From Qaidamihabitans albus (GTDB taxonomy: Bacteria; Actinomycetota; Actinomycetes; Mycobacteriales; Pseudonocardiaceae), in the NCBI RefSeq assembly GCF_016464705.1, contig NZ_JAEHOB010000002.1, forward strand, positions 62,001 to 126,000: DNA of 64,000 bases, written 5' to 3'. Made by a program: the position numbers and the translations under genes. Numbering within the stretch: position 1 is the stretch's first letter; each line of letters starts with the position of its first letter. This document shows positions 41,546 to 49,909 of the stretch, piece by piece. Under the pieces are notes generated by a model that ran no database searches, had not been told where the DNA came from, and saw only the letters and a program-made list of their open reading frames with translations.

Positions 41546-42690
41546 AGGGTGCCCGCCCAGTCGCGCAGGGCGGCGTACTGCTCCGCGAGGCGGTGCTCCC
41601 GGGAGCCGACCGGGTCCTTGAAGAAGAACGCGAGCGAGCCGAGCGGGCCCGACTGCCCCGCCTCGTGCGCCTTGGCGACGAACCGCGCCAGGTCGAGCAC
41701 CAGTGGCGCCGCCAGCGTCGAGTCGTAGCCGGACCAGGTGAACTGCAGGCTCATCCGGACGCCGAGGAAACCCTCGAACGACACGTGGTCCCACGCGATC
41801 TTCTGCTCACCGAGGTCGGGCACGTTGTCGATGTGCAGCGGTGCGGTGACCTCACTGCCGAGCAGGGTGGCGAGCCCGCGGCCCTTCGACTCCAGCTTGC
41901 TGCCCGCGTGCTCGGCGTCGGCGAGCGTGAGGCCGTCCCCGCCACCGAGCAGGTTCGTGCCCGCCCACGAGCGGACATCCAGCGACCGGGACGCGAACAT
42001 CGGCGCCAGGACGCTGCGCACCAGCGTCTCCCCCGTCTTGCCGTCGGAGCCCGCGTAGGGCAGCCGCTGCCGCCTGGCCAGCTCCTCCAGCGCGGGCAGC
42101 CGGATGCCCAGCGAGGGAGTGAAGTCGACAAAGGGACAGTCCGCGCGCATGGCGGCGTAGGCGGCGACCGAGCTCGGCGGCAGCACCGTCCGTCCTGGCA
42201 CCGCCATCGCGGCCTCCAGCGCCTTCAGCGCGCCGTGCTCGGGCAGGCCGGGAAAGACCGGCTCGGTGGACGAGACGTTGACGACCACCACCTGTTCCAG
42301 CCCGTGCCGCTCGGCGAAGGAGCCGATGTCGTCGGCGAGCCTGCGGGCCGCGTCGGCCTGGGAACCGGAGTGCGTCGCGGGATGGTAGCCGGGCCGTATC
42401 TCGGTGTCCACTTCGGACAACGCGGGGCGCGCCGCGTCCAGCAACCGGTGCGGGATCACACCCGCCTCGCTGAGCAGCTCGGCGCGCTTGTCGAGCGAGA
42501 TGTCGGCGATGTCGTGACCGCCGACCTGTATCTCGTCCCAGTCGGGCAGCCCGAGATCCGCGAACTCCGGCTGCGCGCTCACGCAGGCCGTCGCCGGGAC
42601 GGCCTTGGACCGTAGTGCGAGCAGGCCGGTGATCGCCGTGGTGGCCACCGAGCCGCGTGCGCCGATCAACCACAACCCCGTGGTTCCCAT
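41542..42690 (-). CDS. inositol-3-phosphate synthase-like protein
   Basis: A 382-residue NAD-dependent myo-inositol-phosphate-synthase-fold protein: LWLIGARGSVATTAITGL at the N terminus, VVNVSSTEP, FVDFTPSLGIRLPALEELA, YAGSDGKTGETLVRSVLAPMF, NLLGGGDGLTL and FTWSGYDSTLAAPLVLDLARF. It is longer than the ~360-residue housekeeping actinobacterial Ino1 and heads the ebo-like operon, so it may be a pathway-specific paralogue, perhaps taking the place of the sugar-phosphate-cyclase-like EboD found in other ebo clusters. ATG 42690 has a weak GAGG upstream. Confidence 0.82.
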   Translation of the reverse strand: MGTTGLWLIGARGSVATTAITGLLALRSKAVPATACVSAQPEFADLGLPDWDEIQVGGHDIADISLDKRAELLSEAGVIPHRLLDAARPALSEVDTEIRPGYHPATHSGSQADAARRLADDIGSFAERHGLEQVVVVNVSSTEPVFPGLPEHGALKALEAAMAVPGRTVLPPSSVAAYAAMRADCPFVDFTPSLGIRLPALEELARRQRLPYAGSDGKTGETLVRSVLAPMFASRSLDVRSWAGTNLLGGGDGLTLADAEHAGSKLESKGRGLATLLGSEVTAPLHIDNVPDLGEQKIAWDHVSFEGFLGVRMSLQFTWSGYDSTLAAPLVLDLARFVAKAHEAGQSGPLGSLAFFFKDPVGSREHRLAEQYAALRDWAGTL

Positions 42691-42744
42691 AGTGCCAAAC
42701 CTCAGTTCTTCGCGGGGGAACAGCCGTTCTTCGTCGGCTGGGAG

Positions 42745-42788
42745 CTCCCGGGTGGGCACCCGCCGCGCCGCGGACACCCACCCGGGAG
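42745..42788 (-). terminator. GC-rich hairpin between the two catabolic operons
   Basis: A perfect 12-bp inverted repeat: CTCCCGGGTGGG (42745-42756) and CCCACCCGGGAG (42777-42788) with a 20-base loop. It begins 5 bases past the stop of the ThuA/DUF1080 gene and precedes the inositol-phosphate-synthase-like gene. There is no U-tract, so it would be a GC-rich hairpin terminator or a processing stem. Confidence 0.65.
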
Positions 42789-42792
42789 TTGT

Positions 42793-45700
42793 TCAGTTGC
42801 CGGCCCTGTCCGGGACCGTGCTGATCTCCTTGATCTGGATGTTACGGAAGGAGACGTCGTCACTGTCCCCGTGATTCTGGATCCCGACGAAGCCGCGGGC
42901 CAGGTTGCGGTCGGGGTCCTCGTTGACGAACTTGTTGATGAGGACTCCGTTCAGATACACCTGGATCCGCTGGCCCCTGACCTCGATCTTGAAGGAGTTC
43001 CACTCGCCCGGCGGGTTCAGCGCCGCGTCCCGCGCCGCGATGTCGGCCGACTGGAAGTCGTAGATCGATCCGGTTGTCTTCTCCGGGGCGTCCGTGGCGT
43101 CGATCTGGATCTCGTAGCCCTGGTGCACGGCCACCCACGGATCGTTGCCAGGGTCGGGGTAGCCGACGAAGACGCCGGAGTTGTCATCGCCCGCCATCTT
43201 CCAGTCCAGCTTCAGGTCGTAGACGCCGAAGCGCTGGTCGAAGGAGTACAGGCCCATGCCACCGGTCGAGGTGATCGTGCAGTTCTCCCCGGCGCCCCGC
43301 AGCTCGAACGACCCGGGACCGGACTGCTTCCAGCCGTCGAGGCTCGCCTGCGTGCCGTCGAAGAGCATCCGGTAGCCCTCGTCCGGCTCGGCGGGCACAC
43401 ACGGCTCGGGCGGCTGCGCCACACCGGTGCCGGTGAACCGCAGCACGTCCACGTCGAACAGCCCGCCCGAGCCGGCGCCCTTGAACACCAGGTACAGCGG
43501 CTTCGTGCCGCCAGGGTCGGAGATCGCGACCGGGTCGACGTCGACGTAGTTGTCCCAGCCACCGGTGTTCTCCACCGGCACGGTCTGCAGCACCTCGCCG
43601 TCCACCGCGCCCGAGCGCACCTCGATGGTGCCGCCCGCGCCGCCGGAGGAGACCCGGTAGCCGATCGAGTCGATACCGGTGAGGTTCACCGGGTCGAACC
43701 TGATCCAGTCGCCGTCGTCGATGTAGCCGACCCGCTGGCCGCCACTGGCGCCCGCGGCGCCGACGATCTCGACCCCGTTCTGCTCGCTCGCGAACTCCGC
43801 CTGCTTCAGCTTGGGCTGCAGCACGGTCTGGGCCTCGCCGGTGAGCGCCGGCACGCCCTCGGCGCCGTTGTCGGTGTAGCTGGCGTCGATGACACCGAAA
43901 ATGTCGGCGTCCAGCCCGTGCCCCTCGTCGGCGGGAGTCTCGATCACGCCCTCGCAGCCGGTGGCCCGCGACAGCGGGTGGCCGTGGTCGTTGTGGCCGA
44001 GCACGTACTCCACGGTCACCTTCGAGCAGTCGATCTGGCCGTCCTCGGGGTCGGTCACGGTGACCTTGAACGGCACCTTGTCACCGAAGCCGAAGAAGCC
44101 GCCGTCGACGGGCGTCTCCAGCGTCACCGTGGGCTCGGTGTTGCCGACGGTGACCACCACGCTGGCCGAGCCGGTCAACCCGGTCGAGTCGGTCACCGAC
44201 AGCTTCGCGCTGTACTGGCCCGTGCCGGTGAACGTGTGGGAAACCGGACCCGCCTCCGTGGAGTCGGTCGTGCCGTCACCGTCGAAGTCCCACGCGTAGG
44301 TGAGCTCGCCGCCGTCGGCGTCGCCGGTACCCGCCGGGTCGAAGCTCACCTCGAGCGGTGCCTGCCCGGACGTCGGGGTTGCCGACAGCTTGACCTCCGG
44401 CGTGCGGTTGCCCGCCGTGTGGTCGATCCGGTACACCGCCGAGTCCGGCGAGCCGCCGAAGTAGCCGCTGCCGTAGTCGAGCACGTACAGCGAGCCGTCC
44501 GGGCCGAACTCGATGTTCATCGGGCGGACGAGTTCCATCGACTCGAAGAACGGCTCGATCGCCCCGCGCTCACCGTCCTGGCCGACCTCGATGGTCTTGA
44601 TCCAGCCGCGCTCCCACTCGTAGGCGAAGTTCTTGCCGTCGAAGTACTCGGGGAACTTCGTGGTCGAGTCCAGCTCGGCGTCGAAGTCGTAGGTCGGGCC
44701 GCCCATCGGGGACTCGCTGCCGGAACCGAACTCCGGCACCGAGCCGCCGTCGTACGGAATCCACGCGGGCTGCACCGGGGGCAGGTCCACCAGCCCGGTG
44801 TTGTTCGGGCTCTCGTTCTTCGGTGCCGCGCAGTCGAAAGGCTCGCCGGAGGTACTGGTGGCGAAGTCGTAGTCGACGAACGGCTGGTTGTCGCCGACGC
44901 AGTACGGCCACCCGTAGTTGCCCGGCCCCTTGATGAGGTTGAACTCGACGGTGCCTCCCGGCCCGCGGTCCGGGCTCGCCGAACCGGCGTCGGGACCGTA
45001 GTCGCCGAGGTGGATCCAGCCCGTCTCCTTGTCGACGGCGAACCGGAACGGGTTCCGGAAGCCCATCGCGTAGATCTCCGGCCTGGTCTTCTCGGTGCCC
45101 GGCGCGAACAGGTTGCCCTCGGGGATCGAGTAGCTCCCGTCCTCCTCGACCTTGATCCGCAGCAGCTTGCCGCGCAGGTCGTTGGTGTTGGCCGAGGTGC
45201 GCTGGCCGTCGAAGACCGGGTTGCGGTCCGCCCGCTCGTCGATCGGCGTGTAGCCGTCCGAGGCGAACGGGTTGGTGTCGTCCCCTGTGGACAGCAGCAG
45301 GTTGCCGTCGGCATCGAAGTCGATCTCGCCACCGGCGTGGCAGCAGATGCCACGGTCCGCGTCGACCCGCAGGATCTGCTGCTCGCTGGCCAGGTCCAGC
45401 ATGCCGTCCTCGGTCAGCTGGTACCGGGAGAGCTGGTTGTAGCCCTTGAAGGGCGCGAAGTCGGCCTCCGTGCCGTTCTCCGGCGCGTCACCGGCCGGGG
45501 TGTCCAGCGGCGGCGCGTAGTAGAGGTACACCCACCGGCTGTTCGCGAAGTCGGGATCGACCGCGACGCCCTGCAGGCCGTCCTCGTCGTGGTTGTAGAC
45601 CGGGATGGTGCCGGCCAGCTTGGTCGTGGCCTCCGGTGTGGTCAGGAAGACGCGGCCGTCACGTGAGGTGTGCAGCACCTTGCGGTCCGGCAGCACCGCG

Positions 45701-46596
45701 AGTGCCATCGGCTCGCCGGTGGCCGGCTCGCCCTTGGCGAGGGTGAGCTGGTCGAAGTCCTCGTCCGAGGGGTTGCCGGTGCCGGGGTCGGGGGGCGAGC
45801 AGTCACCGTCGGCCACGCCCGTGACGTACTGGATGCCGCCGAGCAGGTGCTGCCGGAACTCCGCCTCGCCGTAGGACTCCTCGGTGTGCCCGCCGCCGGT
45901 GTACCAGGCGCGGCCACCGCTGTTCTCGTGACACCAGGCGATCGGGTGGTCCCCCATCGCGCCGCCGCCCGCGTCGTAGCTCGACTCGTCCAGCGCGGCC
46001 AGCACGTGCACGTCCTGGCGGGGGTTGTCGCGGAAGTTGTACCACTCGTCGGTGCGTTCCCACTGGTACGGCAGGCCCGCGGTCGAGGGGTGCTGGCGGT
46101 CCTCGACGTTGACGGTCGCCTGCTGGATCTGCGGGTGCGAGTCGAAGTACGCACCGACCAGGTCGCCGTACCAGGGCCAGTCGTACTCGGTGTCGGACGC
46201 CGCGTGCACGCCAGCGTACCCGCCGCCGCCCTCCACGTAGCGCTCGAACGCGCCCTGCTGGGCTTCGTCGAGCACGTCGCCCGTGGTGGACAACCAGACC
46301 ACCGCGTCGAACCGGGACAGGTTCTCGTCCGTGAACGCGGCCGCGTCCTCGGTCGCCTCCACGGTGAAGCCGTTCTCCGCCCCCAGTTGCTCGATGGCGC
46401 TGACACCCGTCGGGATCGAGGCGTGCCGGTAACCGGCGGTCTTGGAGAACACCAGAACGCTGGGGTCCTCCTGCTGCTGGGCCGAAGCGACGGTCGCGCC
46501 GCCGAGCCCGGTGCAGAACGCGAGTGCGGCGGCGCCGATGCGCCAGCCGCGGCGGGGAGATGGTCTTTGCTGTCGGGTACTACTGCTTCGTCGCAC
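42793..46596 (-). CDS. secreted multidomain protein: ThuA - PQQ-type sugar dehydrogenase - PKD - CBM6-like - DUF1080
   Basis: A 1267-residue exported protein. A signal peptide (cut probably after TVASA, about residue 39) is followed by a ThuA-like domain (about 45-260; VLVFSKTAGYRHASIP, GVHAASDTEYDW), a sorbosone/glucose dehydrogenase-like six-bladed propeller (about 275-725; LQGVAVDPDF, CCHAGGEIDFD, YAMGFRNPFRFAVD, DYGSGYFGG), a PKD domain (TYAWDFDGDGTTDS), a CBM6-like domain (GASGGQRVGYIDDGDWIRF) and a C-terminal DUF1080/3-keto-disaccharide-hydrolase domain (YSFDQRFGVYDLKLDWKMAGDDNSGVF). The GTG start follows GGGAAGG. It lies downstream of an ABC-transporter/Gfo-Idh set, suggesting extracellular oxidation and cleavage of a glycoside. 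Confidence 0.85.
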   Translation of the reverse strand: MRRSSSTRQQRPSPRRGWRIGAAALAFCTGLGGATVASAQQQEDPSVLVFSKTAGYRHASIPTGVSAIEQLGAENGFTVEATEDAAAFTDENLSRFDAVVWLSTTGDVLDEAQQGAFERYVEGGGGYAGVHAASDTEYDWPWYGDLVGAYFDSHPQIQQATVNVEDRQHPSTAGLPYQWERTDEWYNFRDNPRQDVHVLAALDESSYDAGGGAMGDHPIAWCHENSGGRAWYTGGGHTEESYGEAEFRQHLLGGIQYVTGVADGDCSPPDPGTGNPSDEDFDQLTLAKGEPATGEPMALAVLPDRKVLHTSRDGRVFLTTPEATTKLAGTIPVYNHDEDGLQGVAVDPDFANSRWVYLYYAPPLDTPAGDAPENGTEADFAPFKGYNQLSRYQLTEDGMLDLASEQQILRVDADRGICCHAGGEIDFDADGNLLLSTGDDTNPFASDGYTPIDERADRNPVFDGQRTSANTNDLRGKLLRIKVEEDGSYSIPEGNLFAPGTEKTRPEIYAMGFRNPFRFAVDKETGWIHLGDYGPDAGSASPDRGPGGTVEFNLIKGPGNYGWPYCVGDNQPFVDYDFATSTSGEPFDCAAPKNESPNNTGLVDLPPVQPAWIPYDGGSVPEFGSGSESPMGGPTYDFDAELDSTTKFPEYFDGKNFAYEWERGWIKTIEVGQDGERGAIEPFFESMELVRPMNIEFGPDGSLYVLDYGSGYFGGSPDSAVYRIDHTAGNRTPEVKLSATPTSGQAPLEVSFDPAGTGDADGGELTYAWDFDGDGTTDSTEAGPVSHTFTGTGQYSAKLSVTDSTGLTGSASVVVTVGNTEPTVTLETPVDGGFFGFGDKVPFKVTVTDPEDGQIDCSKVTVEYVLGHNDHGHPLSRATGCEGVIETPADEGHGLDADIFGVIDASYTDNGAEGVPALTGEAQTVLQPKLKQAEFASEQNGVEIVGAAGASGGQRVGYIDDGDWIRFDPVNLTGIDSIGYRVSSGGAGGTIEVRSGAVDGEVLQTVPVENTGGWDNYVDVDPVAISDPGGTKPLYLVFKGAGSGGLFDVDVLRFTGTGVAQPPEPCVPAEPDEGYRMLFDGTQASLDGWKQSGPGSFELRGAGENCTITSTGGMGLYSFDQRFGVYDLKLDWKMAGDDNSGVFVGYPDPGNDPWVAVHQGYEIQIDATDAPEKTTGSIYDFQSADIAARDAALNPPGEWNSFKIEVRGQRIQVYLNGVLINKFVNEDPDRNLARGFVGIQNHGDSDDVSFRNIQIKEISTVPDRAGN

Positions 46597-46650
46597 TGGT
46601 ACCTTCCCTTGATCAACCGGTGGGGACTCGGTGAACGCCGGGCTTCTCGC

Positions 46651-47814
46651 CTACTCCTCTTCCACTTGTTCCCAGCGCGAGCCGTTCGTCGCGCTCTTTT
46701 CGACCGCGGCCAGCACACGCTGCACGCGCAGGCCGTCGGCGAAACTGGGCCGGGGCCGCTCGCCGGTGCCGATCGCGGTGAGCAGGTCGGCCACCTCGTG
46801 CGTGAAGGTGTGCTCGTAGCCGAGCAGGTGGCCCGGCGGCCACCACGCCTCCAGGTACGGATGCTCCGGCTCGGTGGCGAGGATGCGCCGGAATCCGGCG
46901 TGCTCACCCGGATCGTCACCGTCGTAGAACCACAGCTGGTTCATCGACTCGAAGTCGAAACTGATGCTGCCGCGCGAGCCGTTGATCTCCAGGCGCATCG
47001 CGTTCTTCCGGCCGAGCGCGTAGCGGGTGGCCTCGAAGCTGGCGACCGCACCGGAGGCGAACCGGCCGGTGAACAACGCGCAGTCGTCCACCGTGACGTC
47101 CTCCTCGGCTCCGCCCGCGGCCGGCCGCCGCGGCACGAACGTGTTCGTCAGCGCCGACACCCCGGTGAGGCGCTCACCGGTGACGAACTGCGTGGCGTCC
47201 ACGATGTGCGCGCCGATGTCGCCGAGCGCACCGGAACCCGCCTGCTCCTTGCGCAGCCGCCAGGTCATCGGCGCCGTGGCGTCGGAGAGCCAGTCCTGCA
47301 GGTACGCCGCGCGTACGTGCCGCAACTCGCCGAGCCTGCCCTCGTCGACCAGCCGCCGCGCCAGTGCCAGCGCGGGCACCCGGCGGTAGTTGAACGCCAC
47401 CATCGAGTGCACGCCCGCGGCCTCGGCGCGGTCGGCGGCCGCGGCCATCTGCTCGGCCTCGGCCACGGTGTTCGCCAACGGCTTCTCGCACAGCACGTGC
47501 TTGCCCGCGGCGAGCGCGGCGAGCGCGATGTCGCAGTGCGTGTCACCCGGGGTGCAGATGTCGACCAGGTCGACATCGTCCCGTTCGACCAGGACGCGCC
47601 AGTCGGTCTCCACCGAAGCCCAGCCGAACCGGTCGGCGGCCTCCTTGGTCCGCCGTTCGTCCCGGCCGCCGAGGGCGACCATGCGCGGCGCGCGCGGGAC
47701 GTCGAAGAAGCGGTGCACGTTGCGCCACGCCTGCGAGTGCACCGCTCCCATGAACGAGTGACCGATCATGGCGACGCCGAGCGTCTGTCCGTTCGCTGTG
47801 CGTGCTTCCGTCAC
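46651..47814 (-). CDS. Gfo/Idh/MocA family oxidoreductase
   Basis: A 387-residue NAD(P)-dependent sugar oxidoreductase. The Rossmann part has GVAMIGHSFMGAVHSQAW, VDICTPGDTHCDIALAALAAGKHVLCEKPLANT with the conserved EKP lysine, and the C-terminal domain has GSGALGDIGAHIVD with the expected catalytic Asp and His. It acts on cytosolic sugars, commonly at C3. The GTG start overlaps the binding-protein stop by four bases, so it is co-translated with a CUT2 transporter. Substrate (inositol, levoglucosan-type anhydrosugar or glycoside) is not decided by sequence. Confidence 0.9.
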   Translation of the reverse strand: MTEARTANGQTLGVAMIGHSFMGAVHSQAWRNVHRFFDVPRAPRMVALGGRDERRTKEAADRFGWASVETDWRVLVERDDVDLVDICTPGDTHCDIALAALAAGKHVLCEKPLANTVAEAEQMAAAADRAEAAGVHSMVAFNYRRVPALALARRLVDEGRLGELRHVRAAYLQDWLSDATAPMTWRLRKEQAGSGALGDIGAHIVDATQFVTGERLTGVSALTNTFVPRRPAAGGAEEDVTVDDCALFTGRFASGAVASFEATRYALGRKNAMRLEINGSRGSISFDFESMNQLWFYDGDDPGEHAGFRRILATEPEHPYLEAWWPPGHLLGYEHTFTHEVADLLTAIGTGERPRPSFADGLRVQRVLAAVEKSATNGSRWEQVEEE

Positions 47815-48863
47815 GAGTCGAACCCGACATCCATGTACTGGTCCACGTTCTCCTTGGTCACGACGGCGGAGTAGGTCGTGATGCTGGCGGGGACCTCGTG
47901 CTCGGCCAGGTCGGACAGGCCCTTGCTCTGCGCGATCAGCCGCGCCATGGCGATCGCGGAGGACGCCATCGACGGGCTGTAGAGGACGGTCGCCTTGATG
48001 ACGGAGTCGTCGCTCTTGATCCGGTCCATCATGTTCTTCGAACCGGCGCCGCCGACCATGATGAACTCGTCCCGGCCCGCGTTCTCGATGGCGGCCAGCA
48101 CGCCGATGCCCTGGTCGTCGTCGTGGTTCCACAGCGCGTCGATCTTCGGCGCGGCCTGCAGCAGCTGCGCGGTCTTCTGCTCGCCGGTCTCCGGCGTGAA
48201 CTCCGCGGCGACACGGCGGGTCACCTTGAAGCCCTCCGTGTTGAGCGCGTCCTTGAAGCCCTGACTGCGCTCCTGGGTCAGCGGGAGCGAGTCGAGTCCC
48301 GCGACCTCGGCGATCACCGGGTTGCTGACGTTCTTCTGCTTGAGCTGCTCGGCGATGTAGTAGCCGGCGTTGACGCCCATGCGGTAGTTGTCGCCGCCGA
48401 TCCACATGCGGTAGGCGAGCGCGGTGTCGAAGACCCGGTCCACGTTGACGACCGGGATGCCCTTCTCCATGGCCTGCCTGCCGACCTGGGTGAGCGCCTT
48501 GCCGTCGTAGGGCAGGATCACCAGGGCGTCCACGCCGCCGTTGATGAGCGACTCGACCTGCGCGATCTGCTGGTTGACGTCGTTGGTGCCCTCGGTGGCG
48601 TTCAGCGTGACGTCGGAGAACTGCTCCGCCATCTCCTTGGCGTTGATGGTCACCGCCGCCATCCAGCCGTGGTCGGCCGCGGGCGCGGAGAACCCAATGG
48701 TCACCTGCTTGCCGGGCTCGGCGTTGTCACCCTGCGCCGCGGCCTGCTGCGGCTCGCCGGACCCCGCGGGCTCGTTCGACGTGCAGCCGGCCAGCACCGC
48801 ACCGGCACCGAGGCCTGCCGCGCCGAAAAGGAATCCGCGCCGCGCTAAGTTCGATCCTGTCAT
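47811..48863 (-). CDS. sugar ABC transporter substrate-binding lipoprotein
   Basis: A 350-residue periplasmic-binding-protein-type (RbsB-like) lipoprotein. The signal contains an RR pair (LARRGFLFG) and lipobox LAGC with lipidated Cys27. The mature part has VTIGFSAPAADHGWMAAVTINAKEMA and DALVILPYDGKALTQVGRQAMEKGIPVVNVDR. It presents the substrate to the permease encoded by the preceding gene, to which it is joined by an ATGA overlap. Confidence 0.92.
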   Translation of the reverse strand: MTGSNLARRGFLFGAAGLGAGAVLAGCTSNEPAGSGEPQQAAAQGDNAEPGKQVTIGFSAPAADHGWMAAVTINAKEMAEQFSDVTLNATEGTNDVNQQIAQVESLINGGVDALVILPYDGKALTQVGRQAMEKGIPVVNVDRVFDTALAYRMWIGGDNYRMGVNAGYYIAEQLKQKNVSNPVIAEVAGLDSLPLTQERSQGFKDALNTEGFKVTRRVAAEFTPETGEQKTAQLLQAAPKIDALWNHDDDQGIGVLAAIENAGRDEFIMVGGAGSKNMMDRIKSDDSVIKATVLYSPSMASSAIAMARLIAQSKGLSDLAEHEVPASITTYSAVVTKENVDQYMDVGFDS

Positions 48864-49909
48864 TTCTCGCTCCCGGTTGCTTCGGTTGGGGCTTCTGCGG
48901 GGCCTCGTGGTTTCGCCTTGCGCCGCCGGGCGGTGGTGTGCTGCAGCAGCACGGCGGCGACGATGATCGCGCCCTTGGCGATGCTCTGGATGTCGGTGTC
49001 CAGGTTGTTCTGGGTGAAGATGCTGCTCAGGGCGGTGAAGATGAGGACGCCGATCAGCGTGCCGATGAGGCTGCCGCGCCCGCCGGAGAGCAACGTGCCG
49101 CCGATCACCACCGCGGCGATCGCGTCGAGTTCGTAGAACATGCCGGTGGTCGAGGCTCCGGAGGTCGTCCGCGCCACGCTGATGATCGCGGCGATGCCGC
49201 AGCAGAGCCCGCTGATGCCGTACACCAGCGCGACGTGCCGCTTGACGTTGATGCCGGAGAGGCGCGCGGCCTCCGCGTTGCCGCCGATCGCGAACGTCCT
49301 CCTGCCGAACGTCGTGCGGTTGAGCACCACCCAGCCGACGGTGAAGACAAGCGCGAGCATCCACACGAGCACGGGGATGCCGAGGAAATCGGCCCCGAAG
49401 AAGCTGGTGAACCCGCTCTCGGTGACGACCTGCGTCTGCCTGCCGCTGATGCGTTCGGCGAGGCCGCGGGCCGACGCCATCATCGCCAGCGTCATGATGA
49501 ACGGAACCACTTTGCCGTAGGCGATGAGCATGCCGTTCACGAGCCCTGCGCCGAGCCCGACCAGCAGGCCGCAGAGCACCATGACGAACGGGCCGTAGGA
49601 CTGGGTCGCGACCGTCGTCATCCACACGCTGGCGAGCGCGACGAGGGAGCCGACGGACAGGTCGATTCCCGCGGTGAGGATCACGAACGTCATGCCGACG
49701 CTGACGACCCCGATCGCCGCGGCCTGCCGCAGCATGATGGAGAGGTTGCCCTCCGTGATGAACGTGTCCGGGTTGGTCACGTATCCGATCAGGAGGAGCA
49801 GCACGAGGACACCGGTCAGCCCGAGCAGCCGCACGTCGACGGGGAACGCGCGGCGTCCCGCACCCGTCGCCGCCGGTTTGACGGGTGGCCGGTCAAGTGC
49901 CTTGGTCAC
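48860..49909 (-). CDS. CUT2-type sugar ABC transporter permease
   Basis: A 349-residue RbsC-like permease with about eight to ten hydrophobic segments and the family signature AIGVVSVGMTFVILTAGIDLSVGSL. FAIGGNAEAARLSGI is the conserved cytoplasmic loop that contacts the ATPase. The GTG start overlaps the ATPase stop by four bases. CUT2 systems use this permease as a homodimer. Confidence 0.92.
   Translation of the reverse strand: MTKALDRPPVKPAATGAGRRAFPVDVRLLGLTGVLVLLLLIGYVTNPDTFITEGNLSIMLRQAAAIGVVSVGMTFVILTAGIDLSVGSLVALASVWMTTVATQSYGPFVMVLCGLLVGLGAGLVNGMLIAYGKVVPFIMTLAMMASARGLAERISGRQTQVVTESGFTSFFGADFLGIPVLVWMLALVFTVGWVVLNRTTFGRRTFAIGGNAEAARLSGINVKRHVALVYGISGLCCGIAAIISVARTTSGASTTGMFYELDAIAAVVIGGTLLSGGRGSLIGTLIGVLIFTALSSIFTQNNLDTDIQSIAKGAIIVAAVLLQHTTARRRKAKPRGPAEAPTEATGSEK

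Noticed and set aside
42871-45666. A 931-codon open frame on the plus strand opposite the multidomain secreted protein gene
   Set aside because: It is rich in Arg, Val, Gly and His with no domain. The minus-strand frame has a signal peptide and five recognisable domains. Long antisense frames are expected in DNA of this GC content.
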